A stretch of DNA of 64,000 bases, from NCBI GenBank assembly GCA_965247065.1, contig CBDFGN010000006.1:1-64000 (forward strand), in the 5' to 3' direction. Position numbers and translations under genes: made by a program. Below are positions 14,212-21,927 of this stretch, piece after piece. This DNA comes from CBDFGN01 sp965247065 (GTDB taxonomy: Bacteria; Bacteroidota; Bacteroidia; Cytophagales; Cyclobacteriaceae). Position 1 is the first letter of the stretch, and the number at the start of each line of letters is the position of its first letter. The notes beneath the pieces were generated by a model. The model had not been told where the DNA came from. It searched no databases and was given only the letters and a program-made list of their open reading frames with translations.

Positions 14212-15410
14212 TGGAATTTATCAGAAAACAAATAGATCAGATTAAACCCCAATTTGAAAAGGGTGGTAAGCTGGAGAGGTTCTATTTCATATTTGAAGCT
14301 TTTGAGACGTTTTTGTACGCTCCTGATTCCGTTGCCCCCTCAAGAGGAGCTCACATAAGAGATGCGATTGACCTGAAAAGGATGATGAACACGGTCATTG
14401 TTTCGATGCTGCCGTGTCTGTTGTGGGGCATTTGGAATGTAGGCCACATGCACTATTTGGCAGTAGGAGAGGTTGCAAGTGAGATTGACAAAATACTTTT
14501 GGGGCTGAAGATCGTTCTACCCATTGTAGTCGTTTCCTATGCCTCCGGGTTGGGGACTGAATTTGTCTTCGCGACGATTAGAAGACACCCGGTAAACGAG
14601 GGTTTCCTGGTTACCGGGATGCTCATTCCACTGGTCATGCCACCAACGGTTCCCTTGTGGCAAGTGGCGGTGGGAACCGTGTTCGCCGTTATCGTAGCCA
14701 AGGAGGTCTTTGGGGGGACTGGTTATAATATTCTGAACGTGGCCCTATCCTGCCGGGCCTTCCTGTATTTCGCCTACCCGAGCGAGTTATCCGGAGATGT
14801 TTGGACCTATATTGGAGATGGAAATACAATTGAGGGGTATTCGGGCGCCACCGCATTGGCTATAGCCGCGGAATTTGGAGCCAGTGGATCCGAAAATCTG
14901 GTGATCGATGCTCTAAACTCGGTATCGTGGGCGCCAGGATTATTTTCTGAGGTAAATCTGTTTATGGGCTCCATTCCAGGCTCCATAGGGGAGACCTCCA
15001 CCCTGATGTGTTTGTTAGGAGCTCTAATATTGATTTTAACCCGGGTAGGTAGTTGGAAAATCATGGTAAGTGTTGTTGTGGGTGCCCTTTTGACCGGTTA
15101 TTTGTTTAACTTGATAGGAGCTAACAATTATATGCTAATGCCCGCCCATTATCACTTGGTGATTGGGGGGTTCGCTTTTGGTACGGTTTATATGGCAACT
15201 GACCCCGTGACCGCAAGTCAGACAGAACGGGGTAAATGGATATACGGGTTTTTGATTGGTATGATTACCGTTATTATCCGAGTGCTAAACCCGGCTTATC
15301 CGGAGGGAATTATGATGGCAATTCTATTGCTAAATGTATTTGCCCCTCTGATCGATCACTATGTTGTTGAAGCCAACAAAAAAAGAAGATTAAAGCGTGC
15401 GACAGTCTAA
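14211..15410 (+). CDS. nqrB: Na+-NQR subunit B, membrane flavoprotein
   Basis: 399 residues with about ten membrane segments. Recognisable NqrB stretches: KRMMNTVIVSMLPCLLWGIW, TGMLIPLVMPPTVPLWQVAV, then AKEVFGGTGYNILNVALSCR. Thr214 in YSGATALA is the expected site of covalent FMN attachment through a phosphoester bond. NqrB carries the sodium path and quinone pocket together with NqrD/E. It overlaps nqrA by one base and nqrC by 14. Confidence 0.95.
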   Translation: MEFIRKQIDQIKPQFEKGGKLERFYFIFEAFETFLYAPDSVAPSRGAHIRDAIDLKRMMNTVIVSMLPCLLWGIWNVGHMHYLAVGEVASEIDKILLGLKIVLPIVVVSYASGLGTEFVFATIRRHPVNEGFLVTGMLIPLVMPPTVPLWQVAVGTVFAVIVAKEVFGGTGYNILNVALSCRAFLYFAYPSELSGDVWTYIGDGNTIEGYSGATALAIAAEFGASGSENLVIDALNSVSWAPGLFSEVNLFMGSIPGSIGETSTLMCLLGALILILTRVGSWKIMVSVVVGALLTGYLFNLIGANNYMLMPAHYHLVIGGFAFGTVYMATDPVTASQTERGKWIYGFLIGMITVIIRVLNPAYPEGIMMAILLLNVFAPLIDHYVVEANKKRRLKRATV

Positions 15411-16131
15411 TTTGTATATCGTAATCTTTTCAATTTGCCTCACGGTAGTGCTGGGAGCTGTCCTTTCCGTAACGGCGGTAAGCCTTAAGCCCATTCAACA
15501 AAAGCAAATTGAGCTGGAAAAGAGGAAACAGATACTTGGCGCCGTGATGCAATTAACTGGGGAAGAAGATGTTATGGCCCTTTATAAGGCTAGAACCGAG
15601 TCAATGGTAGTGGACATAAGCGGCCAAGCGGTGCAGAACGACGCCGATGGGAACGAACTCATAGCGGAGAATGTAAACATCGCAAAAGAGTTCAAGAAGG
15701 ATCCTGGCGATCGACTCTATCCGGTGTTTAAAATTATGAAGGAGGGCAGTTCTGAAGTCGAGGCCTATATTCTGCCCACCTACGGCAATGGTCTTTGGAA
15801 CAACATTTGGGCCTACATCGCCCTGGATACTGACCTCAACACGGTGAAAGGGATTTCATTCGACCATGTCGGAGAAACTCCAGGGTTGGGAGCCCGAATA
15901 ACTCAGGGATCAATCCAAGAGCGTTACGTCGGCAAAAAGATCTTTGATCCTTCCGGCAATCTGGTGTCCATCGTAATGAAAAAAGGGGAAAGAAATGATG
16001 CCAGCATGTTTGACGATCACCACGTTGATGGACTGTCGGGAGCTACCTTGACCGCCAAAGGGGTGAATGCCATGCTGGAGGATTATTTAGCCGCCTATTC
16101 CGGCTTCTTTGAATCTGTTGAATCTAATTAA
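15397..16131 (+). CDS. nqrC: Na+-NQR subunit C, covalent FMN protein
   Basis: 244 residues, GTG start inside the end of nqrB. One N-terminal membrane helix (YIVIFSICLTVVLGAVLSV) anchors a periplasmic FMN-binding domain. Thr217 in DGLSGATLTAKG is the FMN-linked threonine. GLWNNIWAYIALD and HVGETPGLGARI are family hallmarks. NqrC passes electrons from the NqrD/E iron centre to the FMN of NqrB. Confidence 0.94.
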   Translation: MRQSNLYIVIFSICLTVVLGAVLSVTAVSLKPIQQKQIELEKRKQILGAVMQLTGEEDVMALYKARTESMVVDISGQAVQNDADGNELIAENVNIAKEFKKDPGDRLYPVFKIMKEGSSEVEAYILPTYGNGLWNNIWAYIALDTDLNTVKGISFDHVGETPGLGARITQGSIQERYVGKKIFDPSGNLVSIVMKKGERNDASMFDDHHVDGLSGATLTAKGVNAMLEDYLAAYSGFFESVESN

Positions 16132-16150
16132 CCAAACATAATATTAAGAA

Positions 16151-16819
16151 ATGAGTGTCGATGTTTTAGATAGTCCGATAGTTAAGCAGGCGGCTGAGCC
16201 TTTATTGTCCAAACGTCGGAAGAAAATCGTTTCTGATCCTCTTAGCGACGATAATCCGATAACTGTTCAAGTCTTGGGTATATGCTCGGCGCTAGCTGTT
16301 ACCACTCAGATGGAACCCACGTTTGTCATGTCGGTCGCCGTAGTTTTTGTTATCGTTTTCAGCAATCTGAGCATTTCTGTGATGAGAAACCTTATTCCAA
16401 ACCGGGTAAGGATAATTGTTCAACTGGCGGTGATAGCGTCGTTGGTGGTTCTGGTGGATCAAGTGCTTAAAGCCTACTTCTATGACGTTTCGAAATTGCT
16501 TTCTGTATTCGTTGGTCTAATTATCACTAATTGTATAATAATGGGTAGACTCGAAGCCTTCGCAATGGCAAACAAGCCCTATGATTCCATCCTGGATGGC
16601 TTTGGCAGTGGATTTGGATATGCATGGATCATACTGGCGGTAGCCTTCTTCCGAGAGTTGTTCGGATCTGGTGCGATCTTCGGTTTCAAGATCTTTGAAG
16701 CCGTAGGAATTCAAAATTTTCCCAACAACGGACTCATGGTCAATTCCATAGGGGCGTTTATCATCCTGGGTCTAATTATTTGGGTGCAACGCTCGGTGAA
16801 CGGATATGTGGAGCATTAA
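16151..16819 (+). CDS. nqrD: Na+-NQR subunit D, membrane protein
   Basis: 222 residues with six membrane helices; homologous to RnfE. Typical segments are ICSALAVTTQMEPTFVMSVA, LIITNCIIMGRLEAFAM and DGFGSGFGYAWILLA-like DGFGSGFGYAWIILAVAFFR. The Cys in TNCIIMGRLEAFA is a ligand of the iron centre shared with NqrE. The start follows nqrC by 19 bases. The N-terminus is extended by about 30 charged residues. Confidence 0.93.
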   Translation: MSVDVLDSPIVKQAAEPLLSKRRKKIVSDPLSDDNPITVQVLGICSALAVTTQMEPTFVMSVAVVFVIVFSNLSISVMRNLIPNRVRIIVQLAVIASLVVLVDQVLKAYFYDVSKLLSVFVGLIITNCIIMGRLEAFAMANKPYDSILDGFGSGFGYAWIILAVAFFRELFGSGAIFGFKIFEAVGIQNFPNNGLMVNSIGAFIILGLIIWVQRSVNGYVEH

Positions 16820-16830
16820 AAAATCGGACA

Positions 16831-17442
16831 ATGGATCTTATTAATCTTGCTATACGATCGATATTCGTCGAAAACATGATCTTCGCATACTTTCTTGGTA
16901 TGTGTTCATTTTTGGCAGTATCAAAGAAAGTCTCTACGGCGATTGGCTTGGGGGCTGCCGTAATCTTCGTTCTCACGCTTACTGTTCCAGCAAACTGGAT
17001 GCTTCAGCAGTTTATTTTGACCGAAGGAGCACTTGGATGGCTGGGTGCCGAATTTGGAAGCGTGGATTTGACCTTTTTGCAGTATATCATGTTCATTGCA
17101 ATTATCGCAGCTATGGTCCAATTGGTGGAAATGATTATTGAAAAGGTATCCCCAGTGCTTTATGGCAGCTTGGGAATTTTCCTACCGTTGATTGCGGTTA
17201 ACTGTGCCATACTTGGATCTTCATTGTTTATGGTTCAAAGAGATTACACTTTATCGGAGGCTACGGTTTTTGGTTTCTCTTCAGGGATCGGCTGGTTCCT
17301 GGCCATCGTGGCCTTGGCTGCTGTGCGTGAAAAGCTGAAGTATTCCAACGTGCCCAATGGTTTGAAAGGTCTGGGTATAACCATGCTCATTACCGGTCTC
17401 ATGGGGCTTGGATTTATGTCATTCATTGGCATCAGCATTTAA
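16831..17442 (+). CDS. nqrE: Na+-NQR subunit E, membrane protein
   Basis: 203 residues from ATG 16831 (MDLINLAIRSIFVENMIFA), the usual NqrE start and length; longer upstream frames overlap nqrD without support. Six membrane helices; FLGMCSFLAVSKKVSTAIGL and PLIAVNCAILGSSLF are family motifs and the Cys of VNCAILG is an iron-centre ligand. It is the last gene of the run: a terminator follows 20 bases later and nqrF, the NADH/FAD/2Fe-2S subunit that normally comes next, is absent. Confidence 0.94.
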   Translation: MDLINLAIRSIFVENMIFAYFLGMCSFLAVSKKVSTAIGLGAAVIFVLTLTVPANWMLQQFILTEGALGWLGAEFGSVDLTFLQYIMFIAIIAAMVQLVEMIIEKVSPVLYGSLGIFLPLIAVNCAILGSSLFMVQRDYTLSEATVFGFSSGIGWFLAIVALAAVREKLKYSNVPNGLKGLGITMLITGLMGLGFMSFIGISI

Positions 17443-17462
17443 ATTCATTCAGTTCATCGCTG

Positions 17463-17493
17463 GAGCTCTGTCCGGTCGACAGGGCTCTTTTTG
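17463..17493 (+). terminator. Intrinsic terminator after nqrE
   Basis: GAGCTCTGTC (17463-17472) pairs with GACAGGGCTC (17478-17487) over 10 bp including one G-T pair, with a 5-base loop and a following TTTTTG. It closes the nqr operon without nqrF. Confidence 0.85.
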
Positions 17494-17507
17494 TTTCCAT
17501 ACCCATC

Positions 17508-18191
17508 GTGGCCCTAAAGTTTGTTATCGGCGATATACACGGTTGCCGTCGGACTCTTGAAGAGCTGATCGCCAAGCTTGCTCCCACCAAGGACGACGCT
17601 CTCTATTTTCTGGGAGATCTAATTGATCGAGGCCCGGATAGTCAGGGCGTGGTACAATCGTTGATAGATCTTAGGAGCAGGGGTTATCAAGTTCATTGTC
17701 TCAGGGGGAACCACGAGGAGTTTCTCTTAACCTCTCAGGATAACTCCGAAATCTTTGACCTCTGGATGGGAAACGGGGGAGGAAGCACTTTGAAATCATA
17801 CCACTGCGAGTCTGTAATAGATGTTAATCCGAAACATGTTGGCTTCATCCAGGCTTTCCCATTCTACCTTAAGATGGATCAGTTTTGGTTAGTGCACGCA
17901 GGCTTTAATGGCCATCTGGAAAATCCGCTTGATGACCAGCACTCGATGTTATGGATACGAAATTTCGAAGTGAACCTTGAATGGCTTCGATCGGATGTGA
18001 TCATTCACGGTCACACTCCAACGCCTTTGGAACAGATTAAAAAGACGGTCGACTTCCCGGAATCTCAGGTCATTTGCCTTGATGGTGGGTGCGTTTTCAA
18101 TTATCTTGAAGGAATGGGTTACTTGGTAGCCCTGGAACTTACACACTGGAAACTCTATAGTCAGTATTGCCTTGACCAAACCGATTCCTAA
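17508..18191 (+). CDS. PPP-family serine/threonine phosphatase
   Basis: 227 residues, GTG start. All metallophosphatase motifs are present: GDIHG (8-12), GDLIDRG (36-42), GNHE (67-70), and later HAGF and IHGHTP. Close to the small bacterial PrpA/ApaH-like phosphatases that act on phosphoproteins or dinucleoside polyphosphates; the substrate cannot be told from sequence. It ends 4 bases before the macrodomain gene and starts right after the nqr terminator, so it begins a new unit with the macrodomain and AddAB genes. Confidence 0.85.
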   Translation: MALKFVIGDIHGCRRTLEELIAKLAPTKDDALYFLGDLIDRGPDSQGVVQSLIDLRSRGYQVHCLRGNHEEFLLTSQDNSEIFDLWMGNGGGSTLKSYHCESVIDVNPKHVGFIQAFPFYLKMDQFWLVHAGFNGHLENPLDDQHSMLWIRNFEVNLEWLRSDVIIHGHTPTPLEQIKKTVDFPESQVICLDGGCVFNYLEGMGYLVALELTHWKLYSQYCLDQTDS

Positions 18192-18195
18192 CCCC

Positions 18196-18702
18196 ATGAT
18201 TGAATTGATCCAGGGAGACATTTGCGGGATCGAAGTTGACGCTATTGTGAATGCCGCTAATTCCAGGCTGGCTGGAGGCAGAGGTGTTGATGGCGCGATT
18301 CACAGGGCCGGTGGGCCTAGCATCATGAAGGAATGTGATCGGATAAGAGAAGAAAGGGGAGGCTGTCCAACCGGTGAGGCGGTGGTTACTACTGCGGGAG
18401 ATTTGCCGGCAAAATATGTGATCCACGCTGTTGGGCCTATATGGCAGGGAGGGGCCTTTGCGGAGACGGAGTTGTTGGCGAGCGCTTATCGAAAAAGCCT
18501 GGAGCTAGCTGAAAAACTCGGTATAAACTCGGTCTCATTCCCCAATATTAGCACTGGAGTCTATCGTTTTCCAAAGGAAATAGCTGCTTCAATTGCATTC
18601 CTTGAGGCTAGTGAGTTTTTGGAGAACAGCCGTTCCTTCCGGGTAATTTTTGTTTGTTTTGACGATGAGAATTATTCAATTTATCGATCCCAGGTCGCAT
18701 AG
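18196..18702 (+). CDS. Macrodomain protein (ADP-ribose or O-acetyl-ADP-ribose hydrolase type)
   Basis: 168 residues from ATG 18196; a TTG at 18172 would overlap the phosphatase gene. MacroD-type motifs are clear: QGDICGIEVDAIVNAANS with NAAN at 19-22, the loop GGRGVDGAIHRAGG (usually GGGGVDGAIH), CPTGEAVVT, and SFPNISTGVYRFP binding the distal ribose. Such enzymes remove ADP-ribose from proteins or nucleic acids or deacetylate O-acetyl-ADP-ribose. It abuts addA with no gap. Confidence 0.9.
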   Translation: MIELIQGDICGIEVDAIVNAANSRLAGGRGVDGAIHRAGGPSIMKECDRIREERGGCPTGEAVVTTAGDLPAKYVIHAVGPIWQGGAFAETELLASAYRKSLELAEKLGINSVSFPNISTGVYRFPKEIAASIAFLEASEFLENSRSFRVIFVCFDDENYSIYRSQVA

Positions 18703-21700
18703 ATGAACCCAACGGGACAGCTCGATATTTTCTACTCTCGGCCACCTGAAGAACCATCCCGGAACTTCATCATCTATCGTTCTTCCGCTGGCTCGGGGAA
18801 GACGTTTACCCTCGTCAAGGAATACCTAAAGATAGTGCTGCGCAACCCGGATGACTATCGGCACATTCTGGCGGTGACTTTTACCAACAAGGCGACCGAC
18901 GAAATGAAATCTAGAATCGTAGCCTATCTTGACCAGCTAGCCCGGGGAGAGGTTTTTGATATGCGTCGCGAAATTGAAAAGGATTTCGAGTCAGAAAAGA
19001 TCGATTTGGTAATGGAGAAAAGAGCCAGGAGAGCCTTGGATAATATCCTTCATGACTATTCCCGATTTGAGGTGAGCACGATCGATCATTTCTTTGCACG
19101 GTTGGTTAGGATTTTGGCGCGAGAATTGCAATTGCCCGCCCGTTTTGACCTTGACGTAGATAATGAAAAAGCCATAGAGGAGGCCTTGGAACGGCTTTAC
19201 GCTCAACTGAATACCGATCAGGAGTTGCTGGTTTGGATGGAACAATTTGCTCTGAACAAACTGGAAGGTAACAAGGGCTGGAAAATTGACTACAACATCA
19301 AGGAATTGGGGAAGGAACTCTTCAAAGAAAAATTCCACGAAGGCTTTGCGGACAAGAAAATTGCTATTAATGATCTCAAAGGCTTTGTCTCCGAACTTAA
19401 TAAAACCCGAAGAGGATTCGTTGAGACCATGCGTGAGCATGCCATCAAGGGTAATAATTTTCTTAATGAACACCAGGTTACACCGGGCGACTTCAAACGC
19501 TACACTGCTTCGTATTTTGATAGGGTTCTTTCTGGCCAATACAATATTACCCAGACTTTCGAAGGAGCTGCAAAGGGACAGGAGCGCTGGTACGTGCAAA
19601 AGGCCTTGAACAAGGATAAAATCGACCAACTATTAGCAGAAGGTTTGCAGGATATCGCTTCCAATTTGCAAGAATATCATTCGACAATGTACCGAGGTTA
19701 TACATCGTCCATTGAATTGCTCAAAAACATATACTCCTATGGGCTACTTGATCTGCTTTACAGACAACTGAGGCAATACCGGACGGACAACAACCTGATG
19801 CTTTTAAGTGATACTAATTTCATTTTGCGCAATGTCATTCAGGATCAGGATACCCCATTTTTGTTCGAAAAATTGGGAGGTCGATTCAACCATATTCTGA
19901 TCGACGAATTTCAGGATACATCCAATTATCAATGGAAAAACATCCTCCCTCTAGTCTTCCATTCTATCTCAAGTAACTTCCGTGGGGTAGTGGTTGGAGA
20001 CATTAAGCAATCGATCTATCGTTGGCGAGGCGGCAATTTTAATCTATTGTTGAATGGGGTTCAGAAGGATTTGAAGCAGTATGTCGAGCAGATAGCAGTC
20101 AAAAGCCTTAAAAAGAACTGGAGAAGCAGCCGTAACATAGTCCACTTTAACAACGCATTCTTCAGCATAGCTCAAGCCATACTGCAATCAAACCCTGAAA
20201 TACCCCCTGGATCCACAATCATAAGGGACGCGTACAAGGATTTAGCTCAGCTTCCAAACCGCGAGACGGACGGGTATGTCGAAATTAGATTCTTCGAACC
20301 CGAGATCAATGATTATGGAAAACCCATAAACGGAAGCACAGCGCCACAGCAATATACTCTTGAGGTGATCCATCGGGTAGTCAAATTAGGTTATACCTAT
20401 GGCGATATCATGATCCTGGTAGATCGATGGGATCTGGCTGGAGTAATAAGTCAACATCTTAATGGCGCCGACATCCCTATTGTAACTGAAAACTCCCTTC
20501 TGCTTGAGACTTCCGATCTGATCAGATTCTTGCTAAACACTTTAACCTGGTTGGTGAACCCCCAGGACCGGACTGCCGAAACCAATATGCTTTACCTGTA
20601 CACGGTGGTGACGCAAAAGGAATTAGCAGACTATCATCCTCTTTTCCAAGGAAATGGCAATTCTGGCACCGCGCTCCTACCTTCGGCCTTTTTGGAAAAC
20701 CTCAGCAGGATTCGTATAAAGCCTGTTTACGATTTAGTAGAGGAGCTGATCATCGTTTTCGGACTTTCCGGTCAGGCGGATATTTATCTGCAGCGATTCC
20801 AGGATGTTTGTTTGGAACAATCCGCCCGAGGCAATCAGGGCATTGCTGATTTCCTGGTCTGGTGGGAAGAGGCCAGAAGCCGCCGGGACAAGAAAAAGGA
20901 CCTGTCAGTAAAACTCCCACCTCAGACCGATGCAATTAGTATCAAAACAGTGCATCAGGCAAAGGGTTTGGAGGCTCCTATTGTGATAATGCCCTTTGCC
21001 AATTTCGAATTGAAACCGAAAGCTCGGAGCACATTTTGGACAGAGAATCTGACAGCTCAGTTCCAGGATTTCAAACTACTTCCCCTAGATTTCTCAAACA
21101 ATTTATTGGCATCACATTTTAAGGAGGCTTACAGGGAAGAGTTGGTTGAGGAATTACTTGAACGCTTGAACGTGGCTTACGTGGCTTTCACGCGGGCTCG
21201 CGATCAGCTATACCTAATGGCCAACCAATTCAACACCAAGAGGTACAAACTAGAAGATACCACCCTTAACAAAATCATTTTTGGAGTCCTCGATAATCCA
21301 GGATTCGAGTTCCATCAGAATTGGGAACCTACTCAAGGAATCTGGAAGTTAGGTTCTCCACAAGCTAAGGAGCCGCAAGATGAGGGTCCAACGTATGTCT
21401 CTAAGGAATTGGAGATATTCTCATCCACCGATTATTCTCAAAAAGTCACCATCAGGCCCGATTCTAAGAAGTTCTTTATGCTCTTCGATCAAGAGAAATC
21501 GGCTAAGATTCGGGAAGGGCTTAAGATCCATGCGATCCTGGAAAGACTTGTGCGTGAGGAGGACCTTGACCAAGCATTGCAACAATGTCGCAATCTTGGA
21601 CTGATTGACCGGGAGGAGATCAGTCCGCTGGGAGACAAAATAAAGACCCTATTAGAAGATCCCACTCTTAAGGATTGGTTTGGACCTGGATGGAGTGTAC

Positions 21701-21924
21701 TGAATGAAAGAAGCATAATGGACCAAGGTAAGGTCTACCGTCCAGACCGGGTCATGCTTAGAAAGGATTTGGCAGTGATCGTTGACTACAAAAGAGAAAA
21801 GAGGCAATCTAGGCATCAGACTCAGTTAAACCACTATGGTGATCTGCTTGGTAAGATGGGATTCAAAACGGTGAAAAAATACGCCGTTTACATTTCAGAC
21901 TTTTCGATCGTGGAAATAGAATAA
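18703..21924 (+). CDS. addA: AddA-like UvrD-family helicase-nuclease
   Basis: 1073 residues. SF1 helicase motifs in order: Walker A SSAGSGKTFT (27-36), TFTNKATDEM, Walker B ILIDEFQDTSNYQW, GDIKQSIYRWRGG, NWRSSRNIV, IKTVHQAKGLEAP and VAYVAFTRARDQLYL. The C-terminus has a RecB-type nuclease core, YRPDRVM then VIVDYKRE, with its Asp and Lys. With AddB it should process double-strand ends for recombination, like RecBCD. The start directly abuts the macrodomain stop and addB begins 3 bases after its own stop, so the pair is co-transcribed. Confidence 0.9.
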   Translation: MNPTGQLDIFYSRPPEEPSRNFIIYRSSAGSGKTFTLVKEYLKIVLRNPDDYRHILAVTFTNKATDEMKSRIVAYLDQLARGEVFDMRREIEKDFESEKIDLVMEKRARRALDNILHDYSRFEVSTIDHFFARLVRILARELQLPARFDLDVDNEKAIEEALERLYAQLNTDQELLVWMEQFALNKLEGNKGWKIDYNIKELGKELFKEKFHEGFADKKIAINDLKGFVSELNKTRRGFVETMREHAIKGNNFLNEHQVTPGDFKRYTASYFDRVLSGQYNITQTFEGAAKGQERWYVQKALNKDKIDQLLAEGLQDIASNLQEYHSTMYRGYTSSIELLKNIYSYGLLDLLYRQLRQYRTDNNLMLLSDTNFILRNVIQDQDTPFLFEKLGGRFNHILIDEFQDTSNYQWKNILPLVFHSISSNFRGVVVGDIKQSIYRWRGGNFNLLLNGVQKDLKQYVEQIAVKSLKKNWRSSRNIVHFNNAFFSIAQAILQSNPEIPPGSTIIRDAYKDLAQLPNRETDGYVEIRFFEPEINDYGKPINGSTAPQQYTLEVIHRVVKLGYTYGDIMILVDRWDLAGVISQHLNGADIPIVTENSLLLETSDLIRFLLNTLTWLVNPQDRTAETNMLYLYTVVTQKELADYHPLFQGNGNSGTALLPSAFLENLSRIRIKPVYDLVEELIIVFGLSGQADIYLQRFQDVCLEQSARGNQGIADFLVWWEEARSRRDKKKDLSVKLPPQTDAISIKTVHQAKGLEAPIVIMPFANFELKPKARSTFWTENLTAQFQDFKLLPLDFSNNLLASHFKEAYREELVEELLERLNVAYVAFTRARDQLYLMANQFNTKRYKLEDTTLNKIIFGVLDNPGFEFHQNWEPTQGIWKLGSPQAKEPQDEGPTYVSKELEIFSSTDYSQKVTIRPDSKKFFMLFDQEKSAKIREGLKIHAILERLVREEDLDQALQQCRNLGLIDREEISPLGDKIKTLLEDPTLKDWFGPGWSVLNERSIMDQGKVYRPDRVMLRKDLAVIVDYKREKRQSRHQTQLNHYGDLLGKMGFKTVKKYAVYISDFSIVEIE

Positions 21925-21927
21925 GGG

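Noticed and set aside
16780..16830. Upstream extension of nqrE
   Set aside because: It overlaps nqrD in another frame, and the family begins at MDLINLAIRSIFVENM.
19286..19629. Open frames on both strands within addA
   Set aside because: The AddA frame is continuous and has all helicase motifs; the others carry none.
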